Assembly (NCBI GenBank): GCA_900767025.1 | Contig: CAAFXS010000105.1 | Coordinates: 1 to 64,000 of the forward strand | DNA: 64,000 nucleotides | Source: Clostridia bacterium | GTDB lineage: Bacteria; Bacillota; Clostridia; Oscillospirales; Acutalibacteraceae | Direction of reading: 5' to 3' | In this document: piece by piece, positions 39,143 to 48,170 of the stretch | How the letters are laid out: each line of letters opens with the position of its first letter | Numbering within the stretch: the stretch's first letter is position 1 | Position numbers and translations under genes: made by a program | Notes under the pieces: model-generated | Databases searched by the model: none | What the model saw: only the letters and a program-made list of their open reading frames with translations | What the model was told of the DNA's origin: nothing

Positions 39143-39679
39143 TCAAATATTGTGTGACCTTATCATTGTGCATATGCTTTTGCTGACAATTTCCTTGTTA
39201 ATATTAGGGAGCATTGCAATTATTACATCAAAAAATCCGGCAACTGCAAAGGTAATATTTGCAATTTCATAATAATTGTTTTCCTCGTCAAAGCCGTTAT
39301 GCGCCGCAATATTTTTAACAAGATTTTCCTTAAGCATTTTAATTGAATCACCGCAAATACGGCTCTTTTTAAACTTGCAGAAATAATCGGAATTTTTGCA
39401 GATTTCATCAATTATCGGGTCAATTACTTTTTCGGGATTACGCCTGATTTCCTCATAATTAACGCGCTTTGAAATATCAATAACACCGTTCATAATAGCC
39501 TGAAAGCATTTTTGCATACAGTCGTCAATGCTCCTGTAATGGAGATAAAAGGTGCTCTTGTTAATATCGGCTCTTTTGCAAAGCTCCAAAACAGTGATTT
39601 TGCTGACATCCTTTTCAATCATCAGGTTAATCATCGCGTTAAAGACTGCATTTTTTGTTCTTTTGATTCGTCTGTCCAT
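39143..39679 (-). CDS. TetR-family transcriptional regulator
   Basis: 178 residues. The N-terminal HTH (about 5-55) has KNAVFNAMINLMIEK and ITVLELCKRADINKSTFYLHYRSIDDC, the TetR signature. The C-terminal ligand domain (about 60-178) is of the TetR_C_8-like type common in Clostridia (ends FFDVIIAMLPNINKEI). It is divergent from the SDR gene at 39935, with a 255-nt shared control region containing an inverted repeat over the SDR -35, so it probably represses the SDR-transporter unit and itself. Confidence 0.88.
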   Translation of the reverse strand: MDRRIKRTKNAVFNAMINLMIEKDVSKITVLELCKRADINKSTFYLHYRSIDDCMQKCFQAIMNGVIDISKRVNYEEIRRNPEKVIDPIIDEICKNSDYFCKFKKSRICGDSIKMLKENLVKNIAAHNGFDEENNYYEIANITFAVAGFFDVIIAMLPNINKEIVSKSICTMIRSHNI

Positions 39680-39842
39680 AGTTATACAACCTCATTTTTG
39701 TCAATAAAACGAACATTTGAAACATTAGTATATCATATAAAATTTAGCAAAGCAAATAAAAGAAAAATATTTGTCATTTCTTATAAAAACACAACTTCTT
39801 TTTTGTGTAAAAAGCCTAATGAAAAAATTCTTTATTTATTAT

Positions 39843-39863
39843 TTACAATTTTCCGTATTGTAA
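39843..39863. promoter_or_regulatory. Inverted-repeat operator candidate for the TetR regulator
   Basis: TTACAAT, 7-nt spacer, ATTGTAA: a perfect 7-7-7 inverted repeat whose right arm covers the SDR-gene -35 hexamer (39858-39863). Position and symmetry fit a TetR operator; binding is inferred. Confidence 0.45.
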
Positions 39864-39886
39864 AATTTTTGTCTGTAATGTATAAT
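39858..39886 (+). promoter_or_regulatory. Sigma-A promoter of the SDR-GPH transporter unit
   Basis: TTGTAA (39858-39863), a 17-nt spacer, TATAAT (39881-39886), 48 nt upstream of the SDR start codon. Confidence 0.65.
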
Positions 39887-39934
39887 GAATTAAGAATTTG
39901 CCATTTTATTACAATGAAACAGGAGGATATTAAT

Positions 39935-40795
39935 ATGGATGATGCCATTAAAAATCGTATAACCGGTCAGTGGTTAAAGGGTAAAACCGTAATCGTCACT
40001 GGAGCGTCCGGCGGTATGGGAGCAGGCATTGCCGCAACCCTTATTAAAAAGCACGATTGCACTGTTATAGGCGTTGCCAGAAGCGAAGAAAAAATGAAAA
40101 AGTTTATTGACGAGCTTGGTCCCACCTACGCCGAGCAGTTTTCATATTACCTTTTTGATGTTTCAAAAAGAGAGAACTGGGAGGAATTTGCCGAAGAGCT
40201 GAAAGATAAGGGCATCACACCGTCAGTGCTTATCAATAATGCAGGTATTCTGCCCAAGTTCAAGCGCGTTGACAGGTATTCATATGATGAGATTGACAGG
40301 GCAATGAACATCAATTTTTACTCCTGTGTATACGGTGTAAAAACATTTTTACCCATTCTTCTTCAGCAGGATGACCCTGCAATAATCAATGTTGATTCCT
40401 CTGCCGCTCTTATGACCCTGGCAGGCACATCAATTTACAGTGCATCCAAATCTGCACTTAAAAGCTTTACCGAGGCATTGAGAACCGAGTTTAAGGGCAA
40501 GCTTTATGTTGGTATGGTATGCCCGGGATTTACAAAAACGGATATTTTCCGCAATCAGTCCAATGAGGGCGGTAAGGGCGATAAAATAATCAATATGATT
40601 TCCACCGACTGCGACATAATGGTTAAAATGATTATGTTCGGCATTGAGCACAAAAGGCCGCTTATGATTCACGGACTTGACGCACACGCAATGTCTGTGG
40701 TTAACAGAATTTTCCCTGTTGCCGGCAGTGAATTCTTCTCTATTATTATGAAAGCAGTTGATATTGACCTGTTTAAAGATATTTTCAGAGAATAA
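39935..40795 (+). CDS. Short-chain dehydrogenase/reductase (SDR)
   Basis: 286 residues. The NAD(P)-binding motif TGASGGMGAGIA (about 22-33), INNAG, and the catalytic Ser (NVDSSA) and YSASKSALK (YxxxK) are all present; the cofactor and substrate are not clear. The C-terminus has a hydrophobic stretch (NRIFPVAGSEFFSIIMKAVDI) like membrane-associated SDRs. ATG 39935 is preceded 8 nt upstream by AGGAGG; the longer open frame to 39512 runs over the TetR gene and is not coding. It precedes the second GPH transporter by 52 nt. Confidence 0.88.
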   Translation: MDDAIKNRITGQWLKGKTVIVTGASGGMGAGIAATLIKKHDCTVIGVARSEEKMKKFIDELGPTYAEQFSYYLFDVSKRENWEEFAEELKDKGITPSVLINNAGILPKFKRVDRYSYDEIDRAMNINFYSCVYGVKTFLPILLQQDDPAIINVDSSAALMTLAGTSIYSASKSALKSFTEALRTEFKGKLYVGMVCPGFTKTDIFRNQSNEGGKGDKIINMISTDCDIMVKMIMFGIEHKRPLMIHGLDAHAMSVVNRIFPVAGSEFFSIIMKAVDIDLFKDIFRE

Positions 40796-40847
40796 AATAT
40801 TTTGATTTCAACACAGATTTTAATACCACTGTATTTTGGAGGCTGTT

Positions 40848-42299
40848 ATGACAGAAGATATCACAAAGAAAAAGCATATGAATTTTAAGGAAATCGCCGC
40901 ATATTCCCTGGGCCTTTTCGGCTTTCAGGCAATAGTAGGTCTCCTTAATTCCTATCAGGCGGAATTTGACTCCTCAATTTTAGGGGCAGACATTGCAGTA
41001 GTGGGTATACTTATCCTCATTGCAAAAATTGTTTCCGCTGTTTTTGACCCGGTTGTAGGCAATATGATTGACCGTTCAAAAAGCAAAAAGGGCAAGTTTA
41101 AATCAATGATTATGTATTCCCTTGCTCCCCTGCTTGTTATGACGGCAGTGGTTTTCCTTAATGTTCCGTTTAAGGGCATAGGCCTTTATATTTGGATTTT
41201 TGTTACATACCTTATTTGGTCGCTGGCAATGACTCTCGGTGATGTGCCATCTCAGGGTATAGCATCGGTGCTGACGCCTAATCCCACAGAAAGAACAAAT
41301 GTTGTTTCAATTTCAAACACCTTCAAGCAAATCGGATTTTCAGCCTGCGTTGTAATCGTACCTATCGTGTGCCTTATTATCCCTCAGGGCTCAAAGGTTT
41401 TTGTTTCCTCAGGAGAAACAGACACACCGATGATTGCAAGCGAATACTTTTTCACTGCACTTTTGACAGCAGTATTAGGCTGTCTGCTCTTTGCATTAAT
41501 CCCTATGCTTAACAAGGAGCGTGTTGCATATACCGCAGGTGAAAAAACCACCTTTAAGGATATGATTAACGCACTGAAAAATAATAAGCCGTTTTTGCTT
41601 GTTATCGTTTCCTATTTTCTGGGCTTTGGCAGACAGATGGCTATGGGTATTCAGGTTCAGGCGGCTAATGTTATTTTAGGCTCACAAAATCTTGTTGCCG
41701 TTTTGGGTATTGTTACCGCTGTGGGTTCAATGATTAGCATGGCGCTCTGCCCTGTTCTCATCAAGAAAATGGGAGAAAAGAAAACTTATCTCCTGCTTTC
41801 CGTTTACGGCTTTGCCGCCTCGGTGCTTTCCTTTGTAATCGGTCATTTCTACTTTATCAACCCTGCTAACAAGGTGCTTATGATACTGTTTTATGTATCA
41901 CTGTTCTTAATCGGCCTGCAGTTCGGTGCAGTAACCCTTATGCCTATGATTATGACTGCCGACTGCGTTGACTACTATGAATACGAAACAGGCAAAAGAA
42001 TGGAGGGTGCGGCTTATTCAATCCTTACCCTTACAATTAAGGTTTGCCTTGCACTCGGTACCGCACTGGGTCTTGTGTTCATTCAGGTTTCAGGCTACTC
42101 CGACACCGTAACACAGATTGCCGCAGGAACTGCAACAGGCTTCAGCCTTAAAACAAAGGATATCGTGTTCTTTGCATACACCGTTGTTCCCGGTATTCTT
42201 GCTTTGCTTTCAATTATTCCGATGTTCAAATATGACATTGTTGGCGAAAAGAAGGCAGCAATTGCTTCGGCTCTTGCAGAAAGAAGAGCTAAAAAATAA
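40848..42299 (+). CDS. GPH-family sugar:cation symporter, second copy
   Basis: 483 residues with about 12 membrane segments. It carries the GPH loop GNMIDRSKSKKGKFKSM and NKERVAY, plus a Cys-rich DCVDYYEYETGKRMEG block that matches DCIDEMEYKTGKRQEG in the transporter at 36507. The C-terminus ALAERRAKK is shared with that paralogue. Start ATG 40848 has TGGAGG 5 nt upstream; a TTG at 40836 overlaps the site. It is downstream of the SDR gene under probable TetR control. The substrate is unknown and need not be a sugar. Confidence 0.85.
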   Translation: MTEDITKKKHMNFKEIAAYSLGLFGFQAIVGLLNSYQAEFDSSILGADIAVVGILILIAKIVSAVFDPVVGNMIDRSKSKKGKFKSMIMYSLAPLLVMTAVVFLNVPFKGIGLYIWIFVTYLIWSLAMTLGDVPSQGIASVLTPNPTERTNVVSISNTFKQIGFSACVVIVPIVCLIIPQGSKVFVSSGETDTPMIASEYFFTALLTAVLGCLLFALIPMLNKERVAYTAGEKTTFKDMINALKNNKPFLLVIVSYFLGFGRQMAMGIQVQAANVILGSQNLVAVLGIVTAVGSMISMALCPVLIKKMGEKKTYLLLSVYGFAASVLSFVIGHFYFINPANKVLMILFYVSLFLIGLQFGAVTLMPMIMTADCVDYYEYETGKRMEGAAYSILTLTIKVCLALGTALGLVFIQVSGYSDTVTQIAAGTATGFSLKTKDIVFFAYTVVPGILALLSIIPMFKYDIVGEKKAAIASALAERRAKK

Positions 42300-42315
42300 A
42301 ATAAATCAGCACTGC

Positions 42316-42350
42316 AAAAGCGGCTTGGACATTGAATCCAAGCCGCTTTT
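42316..42350. terminator. Bidirectional intrinsic terminator (transporter / sortase-like gene)
   Basis: 14-bp stem AAAAGCGGCTTGGA / TCCAAGCCGCTTTT with a 7-nt loop, between convergent genes. Confidence 0.9.
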
Positions 42351-42353
42351 AGT

Positions 42354-43409
42354 TTAGTTATTTGCCGGTTTTAATTTTGTCTTTTCACTGCCGTCGGAGG
42401 CGGTAACTATTATTTCGGGATACCATTCACCTGAAAAACGGTAAGGGTTTTCCTTGCCCAGAGTGTCATATTCCGCCTGGGTTAAATGAGGGTTGGCAGT
42501 AGGCTTTGCTTTTAAATCGGTGTTGCATTTGTCAACTGCTTTGGCAACCGCAACAAAGCGATAATCCTTTTTGCCGTCGGCAGGGCAGGAAAGAGTCAGC
42601 AGTGTGTCCTGCCTTGTAAGCTCAAGACACTCAACGGTATAAAGAAACCTGCTTTTTGACCTGTCAACAAACTGATTTTTGCTTTCAAAGGTCATAACCT
42701 CTGTTACATTATACGGAAAAACATATCCGTTGTCATCATCGGGCTTTGTGTTTGTATAATAAGCACCGATTACCTGAAAGGTGTATTCGCCGAAAAGGTC
42801 GGAATAGTAAAATTCCTTTGATGAGGAATTATAGGCATCGGCGGTATTGTAGCATTTTTCAAGGTCATTGCCGTCTAAGTAGACAACATAGTTAAACTGT
42901 GATGCGTCCTTGGTAACACCTGCCGTTTCGCTTTTTGTCACCGGGCGGTCAAGGGAAAGGTCGGCAGATTTGATATAGCCCACGGTTGACGGATTTTCGC
43001 CGTAAATGTCACAGTATTGTTTAAGTATACCGTCGGGGAATTTTACCGTTTTGTACTTTTCCTGATAAGGCTTGAGGTAAGCAGTTTTTGAATACCCAAC
43101 CGCAAAGCTTATGCCGAACACCAGAGCAACAACAAGAACCACCGCAAAAAACGGAATAAGCACTTTTTTGGAAAACACCGTCTTAACAATTCTATTAAGG
43201 CGGTCCTTTCTTTTTTGCTTTAATGCCTGAAGCTCCTCCGGGGATTTCTTTGGCTTTTTGGTTTTTTTCGGCTCTTCCTGCTTTGAAAAATCAATCAGCT
43301 CTTCCCTTTGTTTAGGCGGTTCAGGCATACTGATTTCCTGTTCCTTTAAATCCCTTTGCTCCTTATAATCGTTTAAGAGCTTTTCAATATCGTCTTTTTC
43401 TTCGCTCAT
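42354..43409 (-). CDS. Membrane-anchored sortase B-like protein lacking the catalytic histidine
   Basis: 351 residues. A charged, Lys/Glu/Pro-rich cytoplasmic part (1-80), one transmembrane helix (about 82-104), then an outer domain (about 110-300) whose second half reads like a class B sortase: FQVIGAYYTN, FVDRSKSRFLYTVECLEL, then DTLLTLSC (Cys about 275) and YRFVAVAKAV (Arg about 284). The cysteine motif is one residue shorter than TLxTC, and where sortase B has GHNM this has LDGNDL, with no His. It is therefore probably not an active transpeptidase. It follows thiI with a 1-nt overlap. The assignment rests on motif reading only. Confidence 0.55.
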   Translation of the reverse strand: MSEEKDDIEKLLNDYKEQRDLKEQEISMPEPPKQREELIDFSKQEEPKKTKKPKKSPEELQALKQKRKDRLNRIVKTVFSKKVLIPFFAVVLVVALVFGISFAVGYSKTAYLKPYQEKYKTVKFPDGILKQYCDIYGENPSTVGYIKSADLSLDRPVTKSETAGVTKDASQFNYVVYLDGNDLEKCYNTADAYNSSSKEFYYSDLFGEYTFQVIGAYYTNTKPDDDNGYVFPYNVTEVMTFESKNQFVDRSKSRFLYTVECLELTRQDTLLTLSCPADGKKDYRFVAVAKAVDKCNTDLKAKPTANPHLTQAEYDTLGKENPYRFSGEWYPEIIVTASDGSEKTKLKPANN

Positions 43410-44581
43410 TATCTGATAATCACCTTCTTAACCCCTGCAACAGCACGGTTAATCATTTCCTCAAGGCTTTCAATTTTATTCTGTGCCGCAATCACATCGT
43501 CAATATGCGGCTTTGTCTTTGGATGCTTTGGAGTAAACACGGTGCAGCAGTCCTCATAGGGCTGAATGGACGTTTCAAAGGTGTCAATTTTCCTTGAAAC
43601 TGCAATAATCTCCTCCTTATCCATACCGATGCACGGTCTGAAAACAGGCATATTAACAGCACAGTCTGTGCAGGCAAGAGCATACATTGTCTGGCTTGCA
43701 ACCTGGCCCACACTTTCACCTGTAATCAGGGCAGAGCAGTTTTGCTCACGGGCAAGGACTTCGCTTATTTGCATCATAACCCTACGCATTATGATAGTAA
43801 AATATTCCTCGGGGCAGTAGTCACGGATAGCCTCCTGTATCTCGGTAAAGGGTACAACAAAGGTAGTGATTACACCCGAATACTGCGCAACCTTCTTCAA
43901 AAGCTCCATAACCTTCATTTCAGCAAGCTCTGAGGTGTAAGGCGGAGAGGCAAAATGAATAGAGCAAAGCTCAATTCCCCTTTTCGCCATCATATAGGCG
44001 GCAACGGGAGAATCAATACCACCGCTGATTAAAACGGCGGCTCTTCCGCTTGTGCCTGTGGGCATACCGCCGGCACCTTTAATATTATTTCCTCTTACAA
44101 AAGCATATTTTTCCCTGACCTCAACGGTAACGATAACATCGGGATTATGCACATCAACCTTAAGATGATGAAATTTTGAAAGAAGGAAACCTCCAAGCTC
44201 TCTGCAAAGCTCGGGTGAATTCATAGGGAACTTTTTGTCCGAGCGCTTTGCCTCAACCTTAAAGGTTTTAGCCTCCTCAAGCTGTTCTGCAAGATACTCG
44301 GCACTTTTGCTTTTTATATCCTCAAAATCCTTTTCGCAAACGCAGGCACGGGAAAGGGCGGCAATGCCGAACACCTTTGAAATTCTGTCAACTGCGTCAT
44401 CCAAATCAATGTCATCATCAAGAGGGTCAACCATAATGGTTGACTGACTTTTTGTGTATTCAAATGCGCCTAAATCGCTGATTCTCTTTTTGATATTTTT
44501 AATGAGAATGTCCTCAAAGGAATTTCTGTTAAGTCCTTTAAGGGCAAGCTCGCCGTTTTTGATAAGTATAATTTCCTTCAT
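43409..44581 (-). CDS. thiI: tRNA sulfurtransferase ThiI (4-thiouridine synthase)
   Basis: 390 residues: a ferredoxin-like and THUMP N-terminus (about 1-165) and a PP-loop adenylation domain with ISGGIDSPVAAYMMAKRG (about 181-198). It ends after the PP-loop domain without the rhodanese domain present in E. coli ThiI, as is usual in Firmicutes, so sulfur must come directly from a cysteine desulfurase; that gene is immediately upstream (44582-45733), with zero spacing. The pair makes s4U in tRNA and may supply thiamine sulfur. Confidence 0.95.
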   Translation of the reverse strand: MKEIILIKNGELALKGLNRNSFEDILIKNIKKRISDLGAFEYTKSQSTIMVDPLDDDIDLDDAVDRISKVFGIAALSRACVCEKDFEDIKSKSAEYLAEQLEEAKTFKVEAKRSDKKFPMNSPELCRELGGFLLSKFHHLKVDVHNPDVIVTVEVREKYAFVRGNNIKGAGGMPTGTSGRAAVLISGGIDSPVAAYMMAKRGIELCSIHFASPPYTSELAEMKVMELLKKVAQYSGVITTFVVPFTEIQEAIRDYCPEEYFTIIMRRVMMQISEVLAREQNCSALITGESVGQVASQTMYALACTDCAVNMPVFRPCIGMDKEEIIAVSRKIDTFETSIQPYEDCCTVFTPKHPKTKPHIDDVIAAQNKIESLEEMINRAVAGVKKVIIR

Positions 44582-45733
44582 TTATTTTATTAGCGGATGC
44601 TTTTCCACAAGCTCCTTCAGTGCGCTTATTAGGTTATCCGCATCCTCCTTTGTATTATATTTTGAAAAGCTTATTCTTATGCTTTTGTCAAGCCTTTCAT
44701 TGTCAAGTCCCATTGCAGTAAGCACATGGCTTTTTTTACCCTTGGCACAGGCAGAGCCGTTGCTGACATACACACCGTAATTTGCGGAAAGCTCCTGCAA
44801 AATAGTCTGACTGCGCATAAAGGTGGGCACATAAAAATTGATGATATAAGGGCAGGCGTTGTCACCGCTGTTAAAAACGATTCCGTCAATTTCCCTTAAT
44901 CTGTCTTTAGTATATGCGTTTAATTCCTTGATTTTATCCTGCTGTGCCTTTGAAAAATCAAATTCACCAACTGCTGCCCCAAAGCCTGAAATCAAGGCAA
45001 TGCTCTCAGTGCCGGGACGAATTTTCCTTTCCTGCTCACCGCCGAAAACACGGGAAAAATTCTGATTGGTCAAATTTGCGTCCCTGCTGACATAAAGAGC
45101 ACCTACACCCTTGGGTCCGTGCACCTTGTGGGCAGAAACGGATATTAAATCAGCCCCCAGCTTTTTTGCATTGATATTGATTTTACCGTAAGCCTGAACG
45201 CAGTCAATGTGAACAAGCGCCGGTGCACCTGCTCTTTTTACTGCTTTCTTTATTGCCTGAACAGGCATTATTGACCCAACCTCGTTATTGACATACATCA
45301 TTGAAACAAGGATCGTATTTTTGTCAACTGCGCTGAAAATCTGTTCCTCTGTAATTACGCCCTGCTCATCAGGTGTAAGATACACAACCTCAAAGCCCTG
45401 ACGCTCCAGCTCCTGAACGCTTTGCAAAACGCTTTCGTGCTCAATGGCAGTGGTAACGATTTTATTACCGCTCCTGCGCCGTGCCTTAACTGCACCGAAA
45501 ATTGCAAGGTTATTTGCCTCCGTAGCACCGGAGGTAAACACTATCTCGTCCTTCTCCGCACCGATGCTTTGAGCCACTGCACCTCTTGCAAGGATAAGCT
45601 CCTTCATTGCATCAATACCCATATTATGCAGGCTTGATGGATTGCCCCAGCACTCCGTAAGCATTTTATTAACCGCCTTAACGCAAGCGTCGCAAGGCTT
45701 TGTTGTTGCCGAATTATCTAAATATGAAATCAT
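44582..45733 (-). CDS. Cysteine desulfurase (NifS/IscS family)
   Basis: 383 residues, a pyridoxal-phosphate enzyme that takes sulfur from cysteine as a persulfide. YLDNSATTKP at the start, TSGATEANNLAI, TTAIEHESVL, the PLP-lysine motif SVSAHKVHGPKG, and the active-site loop VSNGSACAKGKKSH (catalytic Cys in SAC) are seen. It overlaps the upstream HAD-Nudix gene by 4 nt and abuts thiI, so its main partner is probably ThiI (the NifZ-ThiI pairing known in Bacillus) rather than the general Fe-S system. Confidence 0.94.
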   Translation of the reverse strand: MISYLDNSATTKPCDACVKAVNKMLTECWGNPSSLHNMGIDAMKELILARGAVAQSIGAEKDEIVFTSGATEANNLAIFGAVKARRRSGNKIVTTAIEHESVLQSVQELERQGFEVVYLTPDEQGVITEEQIFSAVDKNTILVSMMYVNNEVGSIMPVQAIKKAVKRAGAPALVHIDCVQAYGKININAKKLGADLISVSAHKVHGPKGVGALYVSRDANLTNQNFSRVFGGEQERKIRPGTESIALISGFGAAVGEFDFSKAQQDKIKELNAYTKDRLREIDGIVFNSGDNACPYIINFYVPTFMRSQTILQELSANYGVYVSNGSACAKGKKSHVLTAMGLDNERLDKSIRISFSKYNTKEDADNLISALKELVEKHPLIK

Positions 45734-46908
45734 AAACCTTTCAGTTCCTTAAGCTTTAATATTGCCACAATAGTTTTTGCATCCTTAATTTCGCCGCTCA
45801 TTATTCTGCGTACACATTCATCAAAGGGCATTTTGACAACATCAAGATACTCGTCATCGTCAAGCTGCTGTTCGCCGAAGGTAAGCCCCTGAGCGTAAAA
45901 CAGGCGAATAATCTCGCCGCAGTAACCGGGAGTAGGATAAATCTCACCAAGAGGCTCCAAAATCTCTGCCTCTGCTCCGCATTCTTCCTTAAATTCCCTT
46001 ATGGCAGAATTTTTAGGGTCCTCGCCCTTTTCAAGCTTGCCTGCAGGGATTTCGTAAATGGTTTCCCTGTAAGGATATCTAAACTGCCTTACAAGAAGAA
46101 CCCTGTTATCATCGGTTAAGCCTACAATACCAACGCCGCCGGGATGGTCCACAACCTCCCTTTCAGCCTGTGTACCGTCGGTAAGGGTAACATCATCAAG
46201 GTGAACGGTAATTATTTTTCCGCTGAATATTCCCTTTTTTTCAACTGTCTGCTCAAAAAAGCCGAGAGCGATAGCCTCAATATCGTCAACCTTATCGGCA
46301 ATGAATTTTGCCCCTGCCTCGATAAACTCAAACTTGTTGCCGTAGCCCCACAAGGCTCCTACGCTGTCAATAATATTCGCCTTGGCGCCCTCAATGTCAA
46401 ATTTTCTGTCGCCCACAACAAAGGCCTCGTTACCTGCAACACCAAGCTCGCTTAAGCATCTGCCAATAATGCTTGCCTTTGATTCGCAATCAACAGTAAA
46501 GGTAACACCGCAAACAGAGTCAAAAAGATGTAAAATTTCAAACTTTTCCAAAAGTGATACGATATAATTTTTTGGCTTTGACGAGGCAATGCCTGTCTTA
46601 ATACCGTCCGCTCTGAGCCTTTCAAGCAGTTCCTTAATTCCGTCATAAAGAGTGCTTTCGTAAAGACCCACATCGGTATACCTTTCACGGTATTTTTTAA
46701 CAAGCTCCTGTGCGGTTGTTGGGTCTGCACCGTATTTTTCCTGAAATGTAACAAGCAGTGGCGGACCGATAAAATGAGTAAGCTCCCTGTAATCCTCAGG
46801 TGTATTGTAACCGAAAGCCTCAAGAGCATATTTTGCAGATTTTAAGATACCCTCACCGGTATCGCAAATGGTTCCGTCAAAGTCGAAAATTACTGCCTTG
46901 TATCTCAT
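45730..46908 (-). CDS. HAD phosphatase-Nudix hydrolase fusion protein
   Basis: 392 residues. The N-terminal half (about 1-210) is a HAD-superfamily phosphoglycolate-phosphatase-like domain: motif I VIFDFDGTICDT, motif II ASSKPKN, motif IV VGDRKFDIEGAKAN. The C-terminal half (about 215-392) is a Nudix hydrolase of the ADP-ribose pyrophosphatase type, with box GKLEKGEDPKNSAIREFKEECGA and upstream GGVGIVGL, RQFRYP, ETIYEIPAG. One chain could thus cleave an ADP-sugar and dephosphorylate a product. The reading frame is continuous with a short linker. Cotranscribed with a thioesterase (1-nt overlap) and a cysteine desulfurase (4-nt overlap). Confidence 0.88.
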   Translation of the reverse strand: MRYKAVIFDFDGTICDTGEGILKSAKYALEAFGYNTPEDYRELTHFIGPPLLVTFQEKYGADPTTAQELVKKYRERYTDVGLYESTLYDGIKELLERLRADGIKTGIASSKPKNYIVSLLEKFEILHLFDSVCGVTFTVDCESKASIIGRCLSELGVAGNEAFVVGDRKFDIEGAKANIIDSVGALWGYGNKFEFIEAGAKFIADKVDDIEAIALGFFEQTVEKKGIFSGKIITVHLDDVTLTDGTQAEREVVDHPGGVGIVGLTDDNRVLLVRQFRYPYRETIYEIPAGKLEKGEDPKNSAIREFKEECGAEAEILEPLGEIYPTPGYCGEIIRLFYAQGLTFGEQQLDDDEYLDVVKMPFDECVRRIMSGEIKDAKTIVAILKLKELKGL

Positions 46909-47294
46909 TATCCGTTAACCTTCTTCATAAATTTTTCGCTTAAGACAACAAATCTTTCAATTTCGCCGTTGCCGACTTCATTGCCCTTATCGTCCTTGGC
47001 AACAACGGAAAAGGTCAGCCTTCTGCCCTCAACGGACTCAAGCACTGCCGTTGCGGTTATAACATCACCTGTACCGCTTGCCTTAGTGTGAGAAATATTT
47101 ACTCTTGTGCCCACGGTGGTTTCGCCCTCATCAAGCAACGGTGCACAGGCAATGCAGGTTGCCTCCTCCATAAGTGCAAGCATCATGGGTGTTGCGAAAA
47201 CAGGAAGAGAGCCCGACTTAACCGTAGCGGCACAATTTGTAATATTAACCATTGTAACCGCCTCTCCCTTTAGGGCTGTTGTAAATTCCTTCAT
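46908..47294 (-). CDS. Hotdog-fold thioesterase (FlK-like)
   Basis: 128 residues. The layout (VKSGSLPVFATPMMLALMEEATCIACAPLL, then GTRVNISHTKASGTGD) is that of the thioesterase group that includes fluoroacetyl-CoA thioesterase FlK, with a conserved Thr/Glu/His set (Glu in MEEA, His in ISH). It probably hydrolyses a short acyl-CoA; the fluoroacetate substrate itself is not implied. ATG 47294 has AGGTGA 8 nt upstream; a GTG at 47306 overlaps that site. It is the first gene of the operon running to the sortase-like protein. Confidence 0.85.
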   Translation of the reverse strand: MKEFTTALKGEAVTMVNITNCAATVKSGSLPVFATPMMLALMEEATCIACAPLLDEGETTVGTRVNISHTKASGTGDVITATAVLESVEGRRLTFSVVAKDDKGNEVGNGEIERFVVLSEKFMKKVNG

Positions 47295-47403
47295 TTTTAA
47301 ATTCACCTCAAGATTCTGTGTTATGCCATAATATTATATCATATTTTTTTATTATATACAATAGAAAAGAGTTGTGGTACAATAAAGGAACGGAGATGGT
47401 ATA

Positions 47404-48162
47404 ATGGACGAAAAAAGAAGACGAATTCATATGCTTGATGAACTCAGGGGCTTTGCAATCATCTGTATGGTTTTTCACCATACTTTCCTTGATATCGGCG
47501 ATGTGCTTGGGCTTGAGTGGGGATACCGGGCGTTTGATTTTCTTTGTAATTTTCAGCCGTTTTTTTGGGCAATATTCATTATTATTTCGGGAATGTGCAC
47601 CCGCCTTTCAAGAAATGCGGTAAAAAGAGGTGCATTGGTCTTTGCCTGCGGTATGGCGGTGACGGTTTTCACAGCGATTATTTTGCCTATTTTCAAAATC
47701 ACAGGTGCGGAAATTTTCTTTGGCATACTGCACTGCCTTGGAATATGTATGATGGTTACGGGGCTTTTGCTGAAGGTGTTTGACAAAATCGACTACCGGG
47801 TGGGTGCAATTGTGTCCCTGGCTGTATTTTTCTTTCTTTACGGTATTGACAACGGCACTCTTGCTTTCGGGCTTATTGAAGTTCCGTCCGAGCTTTACAA
47901 AAGCAATCTTTTCGCCTGGCTTGGCTTTCACACCGCAAGCTTTTACAGTGCTGACTATTTTCCTGTTCTGCCCTGGATATTTATGTTTTTCTCCGGTGCA
48001 TTTTTCGGCAAGCTTGCCAAGGATAATATGCTGCCCGAAGCAATGTATGTAAAAAGGAGCAAATTCCTCAGCTTTATGGGCAAAAACAGCCTTTGGGTTT
48101 ATATGGCTCACCAGCCGATTCTTTACGGAATATTATTAGTTATATCGCTTATTATATCTTAA
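47404..48162 (+). CDS. Membrane acyltransferase-like protein (heparan-alpha-glucosaminide N-acetyltransferase/DUF1624 type)
   Basis: 252 residues with about 7 hydrophobic segments. The start (RRRIHMLDELRGFAIICMVFHHTFLD) has the ELRG-His-His pattern of DUF1624/HGSNAT-like acetyltransferases, which move an acetyl group across the membrane onto a sugar or glycan. The C-terminus (GKNSLWVYMAHQPILYG) is also typical. The substrate is unknown. Monocistronic, followed by a clear terminator. Confidence 0.82.
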   Translation: MDEKRRRIHMLDELRGFAIICMVFHHTFLDIGDVLGLEWGYRAFDFLCNFQPFFWAIFIIISGMCTRLSRNAVKRGALVFACGMAVTVFTAIILPIFKITGAEIFFGILHCLGICMMVTGLLLKVFDKIDYRVGAIVSLAVFFFLYGIDNGTLAFGLIEVPSELYKSNLFAWLGFHTASFYSADYFPVLPWIFMFFSGAFFGKLAKDNMLPEAMYVKRSKFLSFMGKNSLWVYMAHQPILYGILLVISLIIS

Positions 48163-48170
48163 CAAAAACA

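Noticed and set aside
39512..39934. Upstream extension of the SDR frame
   Set aside because: It overlaps the divergent TetR gene and the promoter; AGGAGG and the dinucleotide fold support 39935.
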